From the NCBI GenBank assembly GCA_001953115.1, contig LSSL01004105.1, positions 1 through 17,278 on the forward strand: DNA of 17,278 nt, read 5' to 3'. The notes beneath the pieces were generated by a model, which worked only from the letters and a program-made list of their open reading frames with translations, made no database searches and was not told the DNA's origin. The stretch comes from Smittium mucronatum (taxonomy: Eukaryota; Kickxellomycota; Harpellomycetes; Harpellales; Legeriomycetaceae). Positions 1-9,811 of the stretch are shown piece by piece. The position numbers and the translations under genes were made by a program. Position 1 is the first letter of the stretch, and each line of letters starts with the position of its first letter.

Positions 1-287
1 AAATCGATGTGCCTGAAACTGTCGACCATATCTTATTAAATTGCTCTCGATGGGAAAAACAGCGAAATGGGACGATCGGCCGGTTCATACCTGCACCAAT
101 CCGCTCAGACATAAAAAATCAACTTTCGAATTTCAATGAATCCCGGTTGGGGATAGTTGGAAAACTTCTTGGGGGGGGGGGGTCTAAACAAACTTTAAGT
201 CAGCTACAAGCTGACACCGCTGATCATAAATTTGTGTTGGAAACAGCCAAATTTCTGATTGGCATCCGCCTGCCCTCGAACACTTAA
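1..287 (+). pseudogene. LINE ORF2 C-terminus, copy 1 (partial, open)
   Basis: The frame is open from the window edge to a TAA at 285-287 and encodes about 95 residues of the C-terminal end of a LINE ORF2. It contains IDVPETVDHILLNCSRW, which is the second half (H-X4-C) of the CCHC zinc motif typical of LINE ORF2 C-termini; the two upstream cysteines fall outside the window. Further on, a run of 12 G (171-182) encodes four glycines, followed by a region ending in FLIGIRLPSNT. I see no break in the visible part, but it is a fragment with no endonuclease or reverse transcriptase, so it cannot be functional alone unless the missing 5' part lies upstream. Copy 2 at 479-790 is a close relative. In LINEs this domain is thought to bind RNA during target-primed reverse transcription. 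Confidence 0.8.
171..182 (+). repeat. G12 homopolymer inside LINE coding sequence (copy 1)
   Basis: Twelve consecutive G encode Gly-Gly-Gly-Gly in frame. The same length occurs at the equivalent place in copy 2 (674-685). Runs of this kind stand out sharply in such AT-rich DNA and are prone to slippage. Confidence 0.95.
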
Positions 288-448
288 GCTCCAGAGTTTA
301 AGTGATTCACCAGCCCCCTTGAACCAATGCCCTCGAGGTATGGAGCTGCTAGAGCGGCAGAGGGGAGTAGGGTGACAAATTTTTTTGAAAAATTTTCACT
401 TTTTTTAATTTTTTTAAATTAGTTTTTATAACTTTTTATTAACTTTAA

Positions 449-790
449 AATAGATTTCCCGAAAATAAAAAATTCCCGTGCCACGAAAATTGTCTCTTCT
501 ACAAAATCGATGTACCTGAAACTGTCGACCACATCTTATTAAATTGCTCTCGATGGGACAAACAGCGAAATGATACGATAGGTCGGTTCATATCTGCACC
601 TATCCGCTCAGACATAAAAAACAAACTTTCTAATTTCGATGAATCCCAGTTGGGGATAGTTAGAAAATTCCTTGGGGGGGGGGGGTCTAAACATAATTTA
701 AGTCAGCTGCAAGCTGACACCGCCGATCATAAATTTGTGTTGGAAACAGCCAAATTTCTGATTGGCATCCGCGTGCCCTCAAACACTTAA
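449..790 (+). pseudogene. LINE ORF2 C-terminal CCHC domain, copy 2 (truncated)
   Basis: The frame is open from 449 (after a TAA at 446-448) to TAA at 788-790; homology to the family begins around 479. It has the full CCHC motif of LINE ORF2 C-termini: Cys at 479-481 and 491-493, His at 530-532 and Cys at 545-547, giving C-X3-C-X12-H-X4-C. Downstream are the glycine run encoded by 12 G (674-685) and the ending FLIGIRVPSNT. Compared with copy 1 it has conservative changes (for example E to D in the SRW-D-KQRN stretch) and no stop. No ATG suits a start and no catalytic domain is present, so it is a 5'-truncated remnant. The zinc domain probably bound RNA in the intact protein. Confidence 0.8.
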
Positions 791-960
791 GTTCCAGAGT
801 TTAAATGATTCACCAGCACCCTTGAACCGACACCCTCAAATATGAAGCTCAAGAGCGACAGAGGGGAGTGGGTGAAGTTTTTTAAATTGATTTTTATAAA
901 TTTTTATTAGCTTCAAAATAAATCTTCTGTTAAGAATAAAAGAAATATCAAACTATTATA
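471..960 (+). mobile_element. LINE 3' end, copy 2 (5'-truncated)
   Basis: A second, 5'-truncated copy of the same LINE 3' end starts within a few bases of the A-rich tail of copy 1. Similarity to the family is clear from the tgccacgaaaat at 479 through the stop at 788-790, and continues in the 3' tail (cagaggggagtgggtg, then A/T-rich to roughly 945-960). The head-to-tail arrangement with a 503-bp offset could come from insertion of a truncated copy into the tail of the first, or from local tandem duplication. Differences between the copies are scattered substitutions, so the duplication is not very recent. Confidence 0.8.
674..685 (+). repeat. G12 homopolymer inside LINE coding sequence (copy 2)
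   Basis: Twelve consecutive G at the position equivalent to 171-182 of copy 1, again in frame as four glycines. In the older copy on the - strand the run has decayed (ccccc at about 4714-4718 on the + strand). Confidence 0.95.
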
Positions 961-3960
961 TAAGGAATTTTCGGTTTAAAAAATTCCTCTCATATTTAAG
1001 AAATATTTTTATTTTAAAAATGATTTGCAAATTGATAAAAATTAAAAAAATTAAAAAAATTAAAATCAATATAAAGTTTGAAAGAAAATTAAATTTTGTT
1101 TTCGGAACAAAATTCAAATTATGAATTTGCAATTAAATCCCAAATAAAGGCGTACCGAAGGTTTTGGGTATCAAAGGCATTATTAATTAATAATTCTTAC
1201 TTATTATATGGGATTTTCATAGTAGAAGGTATCAGGGAAGTTATTTTTAGTATATAAACGTAATTTTTTGTTTGAGATTCCAAAATAATTAGCATAAAAA
1301 ATTTATCTATGTTCATATTTTGTTAAGAGATTAAATTTTTTTTTATTGAATTAAGAATGTTGATTTTTCTTCCATATCCCCAATTATGATGTTTTACTAT
1401 AAATTTAGGAGCGATATCTTTTTTTTAAAATTATCTATATCGCAAAAAAGTATGTTTTGTTAAAAAAAATAAAAAACTTAAAGAATAAAAAATAAAGAAT
1501 TAACATTAAAATTAAATCCAATTAGAATAAATAATTGAAAATTTAAAAAAAAATTCAAGTTTACTGGTATATTTATTCAAAAATTAGAATGAAAATTCAA
1601 TTAAGACGTTTAGAGGGGATAAAAAAAATTAATAGCTGAAAAGAATATTAATGGAATAAGAAACCGAAGTAAACACAATTATAAATTTCACATTGAAATT
1701 CATCAGTGCTAAAAGATTAAAAATTTAAATGAAAAATTTCAATATTTGTATTAAATAAATACATTTATACTTTCCCAGCATAGAAGCTGAAAATTTTTCA
1801 CAAATTCGTGTGTAAATAATGATATTAAACTTTTTACTAGATATTATTTCATAATTTTTGTTTTAATCAAAAAAAAATTGTAAAAAATATAAAACTTATA
1901 GAGGTTTAAACTTTTTAAAAAACTGTAATATAAAATAATCTTTTTTATTGGAAAAATCTGAATATAAAAATTGGTCTTCATAACCATCATCTAACAGATG
2001 GAATATAAAATTTTTAGATATTATTTAATACAAATAATAAAATTTGAATAGTTATTACAATCAATATTATTTATTTGTGTAAGATGAATATTTTTATTTT
2101 ATTCTATATAAAAAAAATTAATTTTTTGTTATTATATAATTTTTTTTAATGATTAGCTAAGGTATTTATTTTTTAGAATAAATAAATAAAGTGGTAAAAT
2201 ATGTATCAATTCACAAATGTAAGCAGAAGATTTTCTTGTACTAGTAATTATCTCATTAGCAATTATTTTTAGTATTTTTAGGCATCAGGTTTTCTTTTAA
2301 GCTTCTCTTAAATTGTTAAAATTTAGGTGCATTTTTTGAAGTTAAGAAATTTAATTAAAGTATTTAATTTCTCTAATTAATTTTGGTAAAATAATTTGTG
2401 TTTTATTTTTTAGATTTAATTTATATAAATAAATCAGTTTTTTGGAATGAGTGTATATTTTAATTATAAGAAATAAAATTATTATTATTATTAAAATGTG
2501 GATAAAAAAATATAAGTTTATAAGTGTCTTTATTATAAAAATTGTTTTATTTTTAATTGCTTTATAATTTAATTTGGCAGATATTAATAAAATTTTAATA
2601 AATATAAATTTTTTTTAATAGTTTTTTTTTCATCAAGAGTTAGGAAAAAAAGTCTATTTAACATAAAGTTTTCTTATGATAATCTTTTGTTAAATTTATC
2701 GTGATTATCTTTGAATACTTTGGTATCTTTTTACCATAAATGTCATATAATTTGCCGTTTTAATATAAATTTTAATATTTTTTTCCTATCATTAAAGTGA
2801 TATAGATTTTTTTTTCTATATTATCTTTATATTATTTTGATTTTTATCTTTTTTAAATTTATATAATCTCGTTTTAGATTGTTTGGATATTTTTCATTTA
2901 TATATTAGATTTATATTTAATCTATTCTAATATTATTAAATTTTTATTACCTTTAGTTATAATGATCTCTTTTTTTATATAAGCATAAATGCATATGTAT
3001 CAAGAAAATTTTCTAATTTAAAGCTCATTATTTTATTTTAATTATAAAATTTCTATAATTTGGGTTAATTAAGACTAATTTGTAAAAATTATCTAATTTC
3101 ATTTAAATACAAATTTGTAATCCATATTAATTATATCTGCATTGGAGTAAATTTTGTCTAAAAATTATAAAAAAATTGAAATTTTGTAAGAAATAAAACT
3201 CTACAAATCTAATATTTAAAAATATGGAATAGTTTTAATGAAGAAAATATTTTATAGTTTCCATGTTTCAGTGAAAGTCCCAAAAAATTATTTTATATCA
3301 AATCTAAGCTAAATTTTATATATAAACTATTTAGTTGTACTATAAGCCATTCTTATTCCCAATAAGGTTATTAGAAAAATGAAGATCCCTTTTTTCTGTT
3401 TTCAATATAAACGATTGTTTTTAATTTTGAAAATTCATTGGTAAAAAAATTTATCAATTAATTATGCAGTAAAAGTTCAATAAAACAGAATTCAATCTTA
3501 ATTAAATTTCCCCCATATACAGATGAAAACTTTTTATCTAAGGAATCAAAATTGATGTCTGATTTATTAGGTTCCTAACCTAAATAATCTATGCGTAAAG
3601 ATTCTAAATCATATTGCGTATTTTATAGAACAAATTTATACATCATATTTACATTTTCGACTGAATTAATGCTGCATGAAACAATCCTCAACCATTCACA
3701 CAACTAATCATTGCTTTATTCAACATAACATAATAATTATTTTCTATTTTAGTTTGAAAATTATTTGTAAATGAAATAAAATAAACTTTTTATAATCGTA
3801 TTCTCTATCACTTTCCAATAAACTGAATGATATAATCAGTTTTAATAATACCAAAATTTAAGAATGTAGCACTTTACTATTATTCCGATTATAATCCGTT
3901 AATATATTATATTTTTAGAACGGCCCGGATACCTCACATTTGAATTTTCCGTGTGTAATA
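961..3960. other. AT-rich intergenic DNA, no gene seen
   Basis: Three kilobases of extremely AT-rich sequence with frequent stops in all frames and many A or T runs. I find no convincing ORF, tRNA or mobile element. Two small perfect hairpins stand out: CTTATT-CCC-AATAAG at 3352-3366 and TTAGGTT-CCT-AACCTAA at 3567-3583. Base composition is slightly less extreme after about 3350, and a short GC-rich patch (aacggcccgg, near 3919) lies just before the structured segment at 3961. Confidence 0.7.
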
Positions 3961-4004
3961 TAGCCAGTTATTTCATTCATGAAACTTGAGTTTCAGACTG
4001 GCTA
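3961..4004. repeat. Nested inverted repeat (long stem-loop)
   Basis: The outer arms TAGCCAGT (3961-3968) and ACTGGCTA (3997-4004) are perfect reverse complements. Inside them TGAAACT (3980-3986) and AGTTTCA (3989-3995) form a second perfect stem with a 2-nt loop. The two stems stack with an 11-nt bulge on one side and a single base on the other. This is well above what the surrounding AT-rich DNA offers by simple A/T pairing, since the outer stem is half G/C. Its role is unknown; it could be a remnant of an element end, a transcript end structure or chance. Confidence 0.75.
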
Positions 4005-4017
4005 AGCTCATTTTTTG

Positions 4018-4131
4018 ACCAATTTTTTTATTCAATATTCTTAAAAGGGTTTTCGATGATTTATTTATTTTTTTACCAATTTTTTTATTCAATATTCTTA
4101 AAAGGGTTTTCGATGATTTATTTAGTTTTTT
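4018..4131. repeat. Two-copy 57-bp direct tandem repeat
   Basis: The unit starts at accaattttt and includes ttcaatattcttaaaagggt and ttcgatgatttattta. It occurs at 4018-4074 and again at 4075-4131, with about one difference (ttatttat against ttatttag) before the copies end. The near identity suggests a recent tandem duplication. It sits 13 bp after the nested hairpin at 3961-4004. No coding sense is apparent. Confidence 0.9.
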
Positions 4132-4479
4132 ACTGGAAATGTTTGCATATTAGCGTAATAACTAAATTATTAGCTGATAACTAATTATCCGCATTTTTAT
4201 TTTTAATTTTCAGATGGGCACTATGAGTCTTACAAAGGATTGAATGATTGAATGATTTTTATTTTAAAGCTTAATCTAATTATGTAATTAATTTTTAATG
4301 AAATTATATTTGATAATTACTAATTTATTAATAATAATTTTTAATGTGATTTAAATGGTTTAGATGAGCAAATGTTTTATTTTATTTTTTCATAATTTAA
4401 AAATTCTTCAAATAAAATTCAGAAAATTTAATTACTATTCGATAATAAGATTTAATGGAAAAAATATGAAAATATATAT
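4132..4479. other. AT-rich flank between tandem repeat and LINE 3' end
   Basis: AT-rich sequence without a gene. On the - strand part of it may be the A-rich end of the LINE 3' untranslated region (for example a gaaaaaataaaataaaac stretch near 4375-4392), but similarity to copies 1 and 2 is too weak here to fix the border of the element. Confidence 0.5.
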
Positions 4480-4603
4480 AACCACTGAAAAAAATTCATA
4501 ATAATTGCACTCCAGAACTCCTCACTTTTTCTATAGTGAAAAAAACTCTACAACACGATCGATTTAGTGTAACGGTATTTCTCTATCATGTAAATTCTGA
4601 AGC

Positions 4604-4905
4604 TTATGACTTCTGTGAATGATGATGCCAATTATAAATTTATCTTTTTTATACTAATATTCAAAACATGTGGTTTATATTGTGGCTCCCTTAAAGAAGT
4701 TTTAAATTCTTTCCCCCTACAATATAAGCTCCTTAGCTAATTCCAAACAGGATTAGTTATAATTTTTATGTTGATTTTTTGACTTCAGACCATCACTGTG
4801 CAGGTATGAATCCAAAAATATTCTCATTTCACATAGTAAACCATCGATATAATTTAATAAGATGTTCAACAGTTTCAGGCACATCAATTTTGAAGAAAGG
4901 TCAGT
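4604..4905 (-). pseudogene. ORF2 C-terminal zinc region, diverged copy
   Basis: Read on the - strand from about 4900, ttcttcaaaattgatgtgcc and the bases that follow align with the IDVPETVDHILL region of the two copies at the window start, and the match can be followed through aattggcatc to a TAA at 4604-4606. A 2-nt deletion after GTTGAACAT shifts the frame, the second Cys codon reads TGA, and the G12 run has been reduced to a few G among other bases. This is the most diverged of the three copies in the window and shows that the large element belongs to the same family. Confidence 0.75.
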
Positions 4906-5270
4906 TTTTTTTAATTTATTCATCCAAAAATTTCATATTTGATAATCGCTGTACGGACCGAATTGTCCCCGTTAGCATCTTTCGATGTCCTGGAAGCTAA
5001 TTTTCTGATCAATTACAGCCGTTGAAGATATATCCAGTTTCATTTTCCGCCTATTTTTTATTCCATCGTCTTCTGTTGGATTTTAGAATGGTTATTATTA
5101 TTTTTCCTGTTGACTATTGTGGTGTTAGTTTCAACATTTGTATAGTGAACACATAATTTTTTTATCAATCTTGCACTGCCGGTCACCCAGGTGGCCATAA
5201 TGGCCTTGATTGGCGATTTAATGAGGTAAGATATCCAAATTTTTAAAGTTTGATATTTGTGACATGCTGG

Positions 5271-6530
5271 CTATCGAACTGAGCCGGTTTTTAAGAAGAC
5301 GGATTTTATCCCCAGTTTGGCTCTGACCTGTTCCATGGCCGCAGACTTACTCACATTGGCAACCAGTCAGATTTCATTGTCGATTTCAACCTGGATCGGC
5401 TTGACTTTGGCTTCGCTAATGCCAAAGATCTCGCCTCCGTAACAGCAAATAGACATTAGAACCGAATTTATTAATTTTATTTTTAGGATAAATGGTACGT
5501 CGATATGTTTCAAGAAGTTTTATGCAGCGTAGAAAGCCTTTCTGACCTTATATTTATTGTTTTTGATGGTCCCAGACATGTCCCGTTTATAGTTCATAAT
5601 ATAAACCAAATATGTGCACTGATCAGTTTTTGGGATAAATTGGACTTGTAATATCAGATCAGAAGATTGAGGACCGGCGAAATTCATAACACCGCACTTG
5701 GATGCATTCACAGTCTATTCCCATGTGTTCGATCAATCAGTAATTTGATTTAATGCTATTTTAATATCGGCCTCTGATTCTGCCAATAGCACGGCGTCGT
5801 CGGCAAAGAGCAGCCCAGGTATCCTAGAGATGAGTCCAGGGACATATAAACCTTGAATACCCTTGAAAAAATCGTTGATGTAAAAATAGAATAGTATTGG
5901 AGATGCTGGGCAGCCTTGTCGCAACCCACACAGGTAGTCAGTAGTTTTGGAGACATAATCTCCAATCCTGACAGATATTTTTGGAGACCTTTACAGGCCC
6001 CAGATGGCGTTAAGTAAGCCCTCTCTTATTCCAGTTTCCTTCATTTTGTACAGATGTGCGGTGTGGAACACTCAGTCGTAGGCTTTGCCAATGTCAATAT
6101 AGCATATCAGGGGTTTTTTGTTTTTTATTTTTCTTCGCCGAGATATTTGGTATAGGGTGGTCGCTTGAGCGGCACACTCCTCGAAATTTCGAAATCCGGC
6201 TTGTTCTTTGACTAGAATTTCGTATTTCTTATCTATTTGTCCAATTTTGTAGCTAATATTTTGTATAATAGCTTCGTAAGGGTTGGAACCGTTAAATTCC
6301 TGATAGTTATCGAGGTCTTTCATATCTCCTCTTTTAGGTACCGGTACTACTATACTAATTTCCATATTATTCGGGATTTCCCTAGAATCGTACATTATGT
6401 TGATAATTTTGAAAATAATTTTCGCCATTTTTGACTTTGGAATATTTTCAGAGATCACCAGTTTCCATACCTCACTGGGTATTCCATCAGAGCCAAGAAT
6501 CTTGTTATTAGGCGTATCAGATAATGCCAT
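5271..6530 (-). pseudogene. Reverse transcriptase domain of LINE ORF2
   Basis: A single reading frame carries the whole domain, interrupted by stops at 6072-6074 (TGA), 5991-5993 (TAA), 5733-5735 (TGA), 5715-5717 (TAG), 5520-5522 (TAA), 5367-5369 (TGA) and 5271-5273 (TAG). Motifs in order: SDGIPSEVWKLV, KEQAGFR, the palm motif A region CYIDIGKAYD, LRQGCPASPILF, and the catalytic FADD box (FADDAVLLAES; the two Asp codons at 5796-5801). The thumb follows with AACNY-like CCYGGEIFG and a conserved VKPIQVEIDNEI stretch. Between 6300 and 6241 the open frame reads nonsense while the +1-shifted frame reads NLTVPTLTKLLYKILATK, so two compensating frameshifts are likely. The catalytic residues are retained, but the stops make it non-functional. 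Confidence 0.85.
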
Positions 6531-7195
6531 GGCAATACCAGATCATTTGATATTGTCGTAGCAAACTGGGAAGTAGTCTCAGTTGGTGGTTAGCAGTGAT
6601 TACTACTTAGTTGCACTGCAGCTATTTCCAGTAGAATAATGGCTAATTCGTCAAAATGATTATTTCAAATTTTAAGCCTTTTATTTTTTTCAGTTATTAT
6701 ATTTTTACTTTTATCATACACCGAGACGTCTGAAATGCTCCTAAGCGTATTCCCAGTGTATGATTTGACGGTTCTCCAGCAGTTTCTGGAGTCATTAGAA
6801 ATAATTTGTTCGTATAGTAATTATATTATTTTATCGTAGTAAATTTTACGATCAGATTTTATTGCATTAATTGCATTCGATTTGGCGATTACGTAATCGA
6901 TTTTGTCGATTTTTCCAAGCCGATAAACAATGTATTTATTCCTACGATTTTTGATAGTAGAAATTGTTTTTTCTACAAAGGTTTTGACCAGAACTCAATA
7001 GAAACAGTATTGTCTTGAAGCCGCTTCTATTCTGTCCATTCAGTATCAATAAGACCTTTAGAAAGCTAATTTATATCCATATCAGTATCAATTAATGGAC
7101 CAAATCTGTTACTATTGATTTATTGTTCGACGACCAATAGAATTCGATCCACTTTAGTTATTATTTTTTTAGAAGGAATTTCAAAGAATTGAAAT
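6530..7195 (-). pseudogene. ORF2 linker between endonuclease and reverse transcriptase (decayed)
   Basis: This stretch corresponds to the linker and finger region of ORF2. It has several stops in every frame, yet short coding-like runs remain on the - strand, for example LFLMTPETAGEPSNHTLGIR around 6800-6745. No motif can be named. It connects endonuclease and reverse transcriptase in the expected order and orientation. Confidence 0.55.
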
Positions 7196-7839
7196 TCTAT
7201 TCGGCAATGATCGGATATTATCAGATATGTCATGATTTTTGTTTGCTGTGCATGGGTTTTTTCTTCTGTTGAGTCCGGTGTAGGCTATATATGGTCGATC
7301 ATGCGACCAATTTCTCCATTATTATATCTAGAGCCTGGGGAATTCGTTACTTTGGACATTTGATGTCTCAAACCAAGCCTAGATATAAACCGGCTTGCCC
7401 TTGGGGAGTTCATATTAAAGTACCCGAGGATAATATTTTTTTTATATTTTGTTTTTACTTTTTGTATATGCCCAAAAATCTCATCTTTTGTCATAACATG
7501 TCTTAAGCCTGCGCTAGGTATGTGTACATTGGTGATAAGCATGTCGAATGCTTTTCCATTTAGATATTTTTCATGAATAATGCCAGATATCCATGTTTGG
7601 GAAGATTTAAATTCGCTTATTTGTAGTCCAGATTTATTCCTGACAGCCAATAGTAGCCCAGTGCCTCCTTTTTTAATATCAGTTTTAGCCTCAATACAAG
7701 TGTATCTGGGCAGTCTGTACCTGAATGATTTTTTATTTAAAAATGTTTCCTGGAGTGCCAGAATATCTGGCTGGGCAGAGTTGAGATAGTACTCAAGCTC
7801 TTCTACGGAATTTTTAATGACCCTGACATTAAAGTTCAT
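7196..7839 (-). pseudogene. Apurinic-type endonuclease domain of LINE ORF2
   Basis: Residues 1-184 are open (7839-7285). The family hallmarks are in order: the N-terminal Asn (MNFN, residue 4), the metal-binding Glu in ILALQET (Glu31), GGTGLLL (59-64), NVHIP (104-108), the GDFN-type motif at 139-142, the R-M-I-D-H motif just before the stop at 7285, and SDHCRIEFQF beyond that stop (codons near 7205-7225 on the + strand numbering). The GDFN motif reads G-Y-F-N: the catalytic Asp is Tyr140 (codon 7420-7422, TAC for GAC). With this loss and the stop that cuts off the SDH motif, the nuclease cannot be active. The other motifs are intact enough that the family assignment is firm. Confidence 0.85.
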
Positions 7840-7893
7840 AATTCTGAGCTTATTATTAAGCCCATAATTTTTGGAATTTAATTTGGGTCGTAT

Positions 7894-9811
7894 TTAATTA
7901 TTTTCATTATTCGATAAATCATTATTCATCAAATTTCCATTTTGATGATTTGCGCCAGTGGAATTCACGGATCGAAATTTTTTATTTTCTTCTTGTCGAA
8001 TTTTGGCATGTAGAGATTTTTCGATTTTTTTTATTTCATCTGGGCGCAGATTTATTCTTTTGTAGTCGCACGAACAAATCTCGTGACGCCATTGGCCGTT
8101 GCGCTGTTTTAATTTTTTTACTATAAACTCATCTTCCCTCAAGGAAAAGTTATAATTAATATGCCGTTTAACTGTATGCCTTTTGAGCTTTTGTATGTTG
8201 AGCGCGATATGTTTATCTACTCTTTTTATTGGTTTTATTTGATAATTCAAAAGTCCATAAGTGAATTCGATTTCATTAAGTCGTAATTTGGATGCGTGAT
8301 TGAGCCAATCATATAACTGGCTCTATTCGATCATATTGATCTTCTACATCGATGTCCGTTGAATACGGTATATTGGAGTCTATTCTTTCATTCTTGTAAA
8401 AATTCGCCTCATTTTTTTATTTGTGGGCTCGAATTTTCTTTTTCATCAGCCATAGCAGAAGGCGAGTTGAGCATCATATTATAATCGATATAAGCAGATG
8501 TAGCTTTTGCCTTATTTTTTCCAGATATAAGTATTTTTTCGCTTATTATTTCTTTACTTTGAGAAATAAATCCTTTAAGGTGTTTGAATTGAGTAACCTC
8601 AGGTTTATTAGACATACTATAAATTATAGTGTCTAATTCTATATTAAAATCAGATGTTTTTTGTTCTTCGATGGTCATTTCATCGTCCTCGGAGCTTCCC
8701 GAGATATCTTCAGTTTTTTTGCTATCGGGGTTTATTTCGGCACCCTCTTTAAAATATTTGTCATTAAATTTTATCTCGAAATTTAAATTTTCTGATTTTT
8801 GGGGACTGTCTTTTGACCGGTCGTTCCCCTCATACGTTTAATTACCTTTTCAGTTTGTTTTATCGAGGTAATTGGCCCGTTGAATTTACACGGTGTCAAA
8901 TTAATTTCATTATTAATTGCTGATTTGCATCTTTTTTTAAGATCCGGGAACTCCGACTTCCAATGATTCATATTTTTGCAATAGTTGCAAGCCTTCTTGC
9001 AGCCCTTGTAGAAGATGTTGATTTTTCCTTCCTCATGATCTAGGAAGCTCGGCAAAACTGTGTTTTTATCATCATCATTTTTTTTTATTTTTAAAATAAC
9101 CTTAATTCCATATGTCAGATATTCACTGGTCCCCTTTTTGCACCATGCGCTGATGCCGCATATAGTACCAAAGGGTGAAAGCTCTTGGTTTATTAGGGCT
9201 GTAATATCTTTGATGCTAAGATCCCCACAATTGGGGATGTTTATAACCACAAAATCTTGCTCTATCCGAACTGTTTGGTACAGCTCGGCTCGTTTTTTAT
9301 TAAACATTAAAGCCTTAGACATAAGATATTGGCATCATCAGTATTATCAAAGATAAAATACTTTATTTTTGCCCTGGGGTCATATTTTCTCATGTGGTAT
9401 ATGTCCGATATATACCGTGAGACATACTCGAGATCATTTACATAGTCATCCTTGCATTGGCTCCAGGAACAGCCTATTTTGCCGTCTGATCCGCCAAAAC
9501 AGAACTTCTTTAGACATCTTTTTTCCCAATCATGAAGCAGATGTTTAACAGAGACCTCTGAGTAGAGGCTCATTTCAATAATGCTTTGGAATTTGGGCGG
9601 GGTTTTTTTTGGGTTTTCTTGTTTTATAGTTTTTTTTGGTTTTATGATTTTTTTGCTTATTTTGGGTGTCGGCCGAATATCGGCTCTGAGGCCCAGGGAA
9701 GTTTACCACCACTTGGTTTTGAAGACCCGTGGTGGACTTACTTGCAGCCTTCCCTTTACCAACCTTCGAACATAATGGCCTGGTACGTTTAGAGTGTCTT
9801 GGCTCAACCAT
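7894..9811 (-). pseudogene. LINE ORF1, nucleic-acid-binding protein (frameshifted)
   Basis: This stretch reads as one ancestral ORF of roughly 640 residues now split by frameshifts near 9573, 9315, 8785, 8400 and 8310. The start is the ATG at 9811 (MVEPRHSKRTRP), giving a lysine/arginine-rich N-terminus. The piece from 9322 to 8783 has an RRM-like start (VVINIPNCGDLSIKDI) and then a zinc knuckle of CX2CX4HX4C type at its residues 112-125, in which the last Cys is Phe (codon at 8948-8950). The tail (8250-7894) is basic and then Asn-rich (NGNLMNNDLSNNENN) before the stop at 7894-7896. In LINEs ORF1 packages the RNA. The RRM reading is tentative; the knuckle, position and order make the ORF1 assignment fairly safe. 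Confidence 0.75.

Larger units (their letters stand above)
1..470 (+). mobile_element. LINE 3' end, copy 1 (5' part lies outside the window)
   Basis: This is the 3' terminal part of a non-LTR retrotransposon: the end of ORF2 followed by a 3' untranslated tail. The coding part runs to a TAA at 285-287. The tail (about 288-470) carries the stretch cagaggggagtagggtg and then becomes A/T-rich, ending in gaaaataaaaaa. A second copy of the same 3' end follows immediately (offset exactly 503 bp), and a diverged third copy ends the large element on the - strand near 4600. The window begins inside this element, so its length cannot be judged. Confidence 0.85.
4604..7839 (-). pseudogene. LINE ORF2: endonuclease, reverse transcriptase, CCHC (degenerate)
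   Basis: ORF2 starts at ATG 7839 (MNFNVRVIKNSVEELE), 54 bp after the ORF1 stop, and would span about 1,080 codons to a decayed TAA near 4604-4606. Domain order is endonuclease (7839 to about 7200), a linker with stops (about 7200-6530), reverse transcriptase (6530 to about 5270) and a C-terminal zinc region (about 4900-4604). The intact protein would nick target DNA and prime reverse transcription of its own RNA there. This copy is broken by many stops and frameshifts, has lost a catalytic Asp in the endonuclease, and its CCHC region lacks the first cysteines and carries a small deletion. It is a fossil; the sub-domains are listed separately. Confidence 0.85.

Noticed and set aside
4779..9792. 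Plus-strand ORFs across the LINE (for example 4779-5000, 6237-6434, 7291-7506, 8421-8841, 9060-9356, 9581-9792)
   Set aside because: They are antisense shadows of the - strand LINE genes, and their translations lack recognisable domains.
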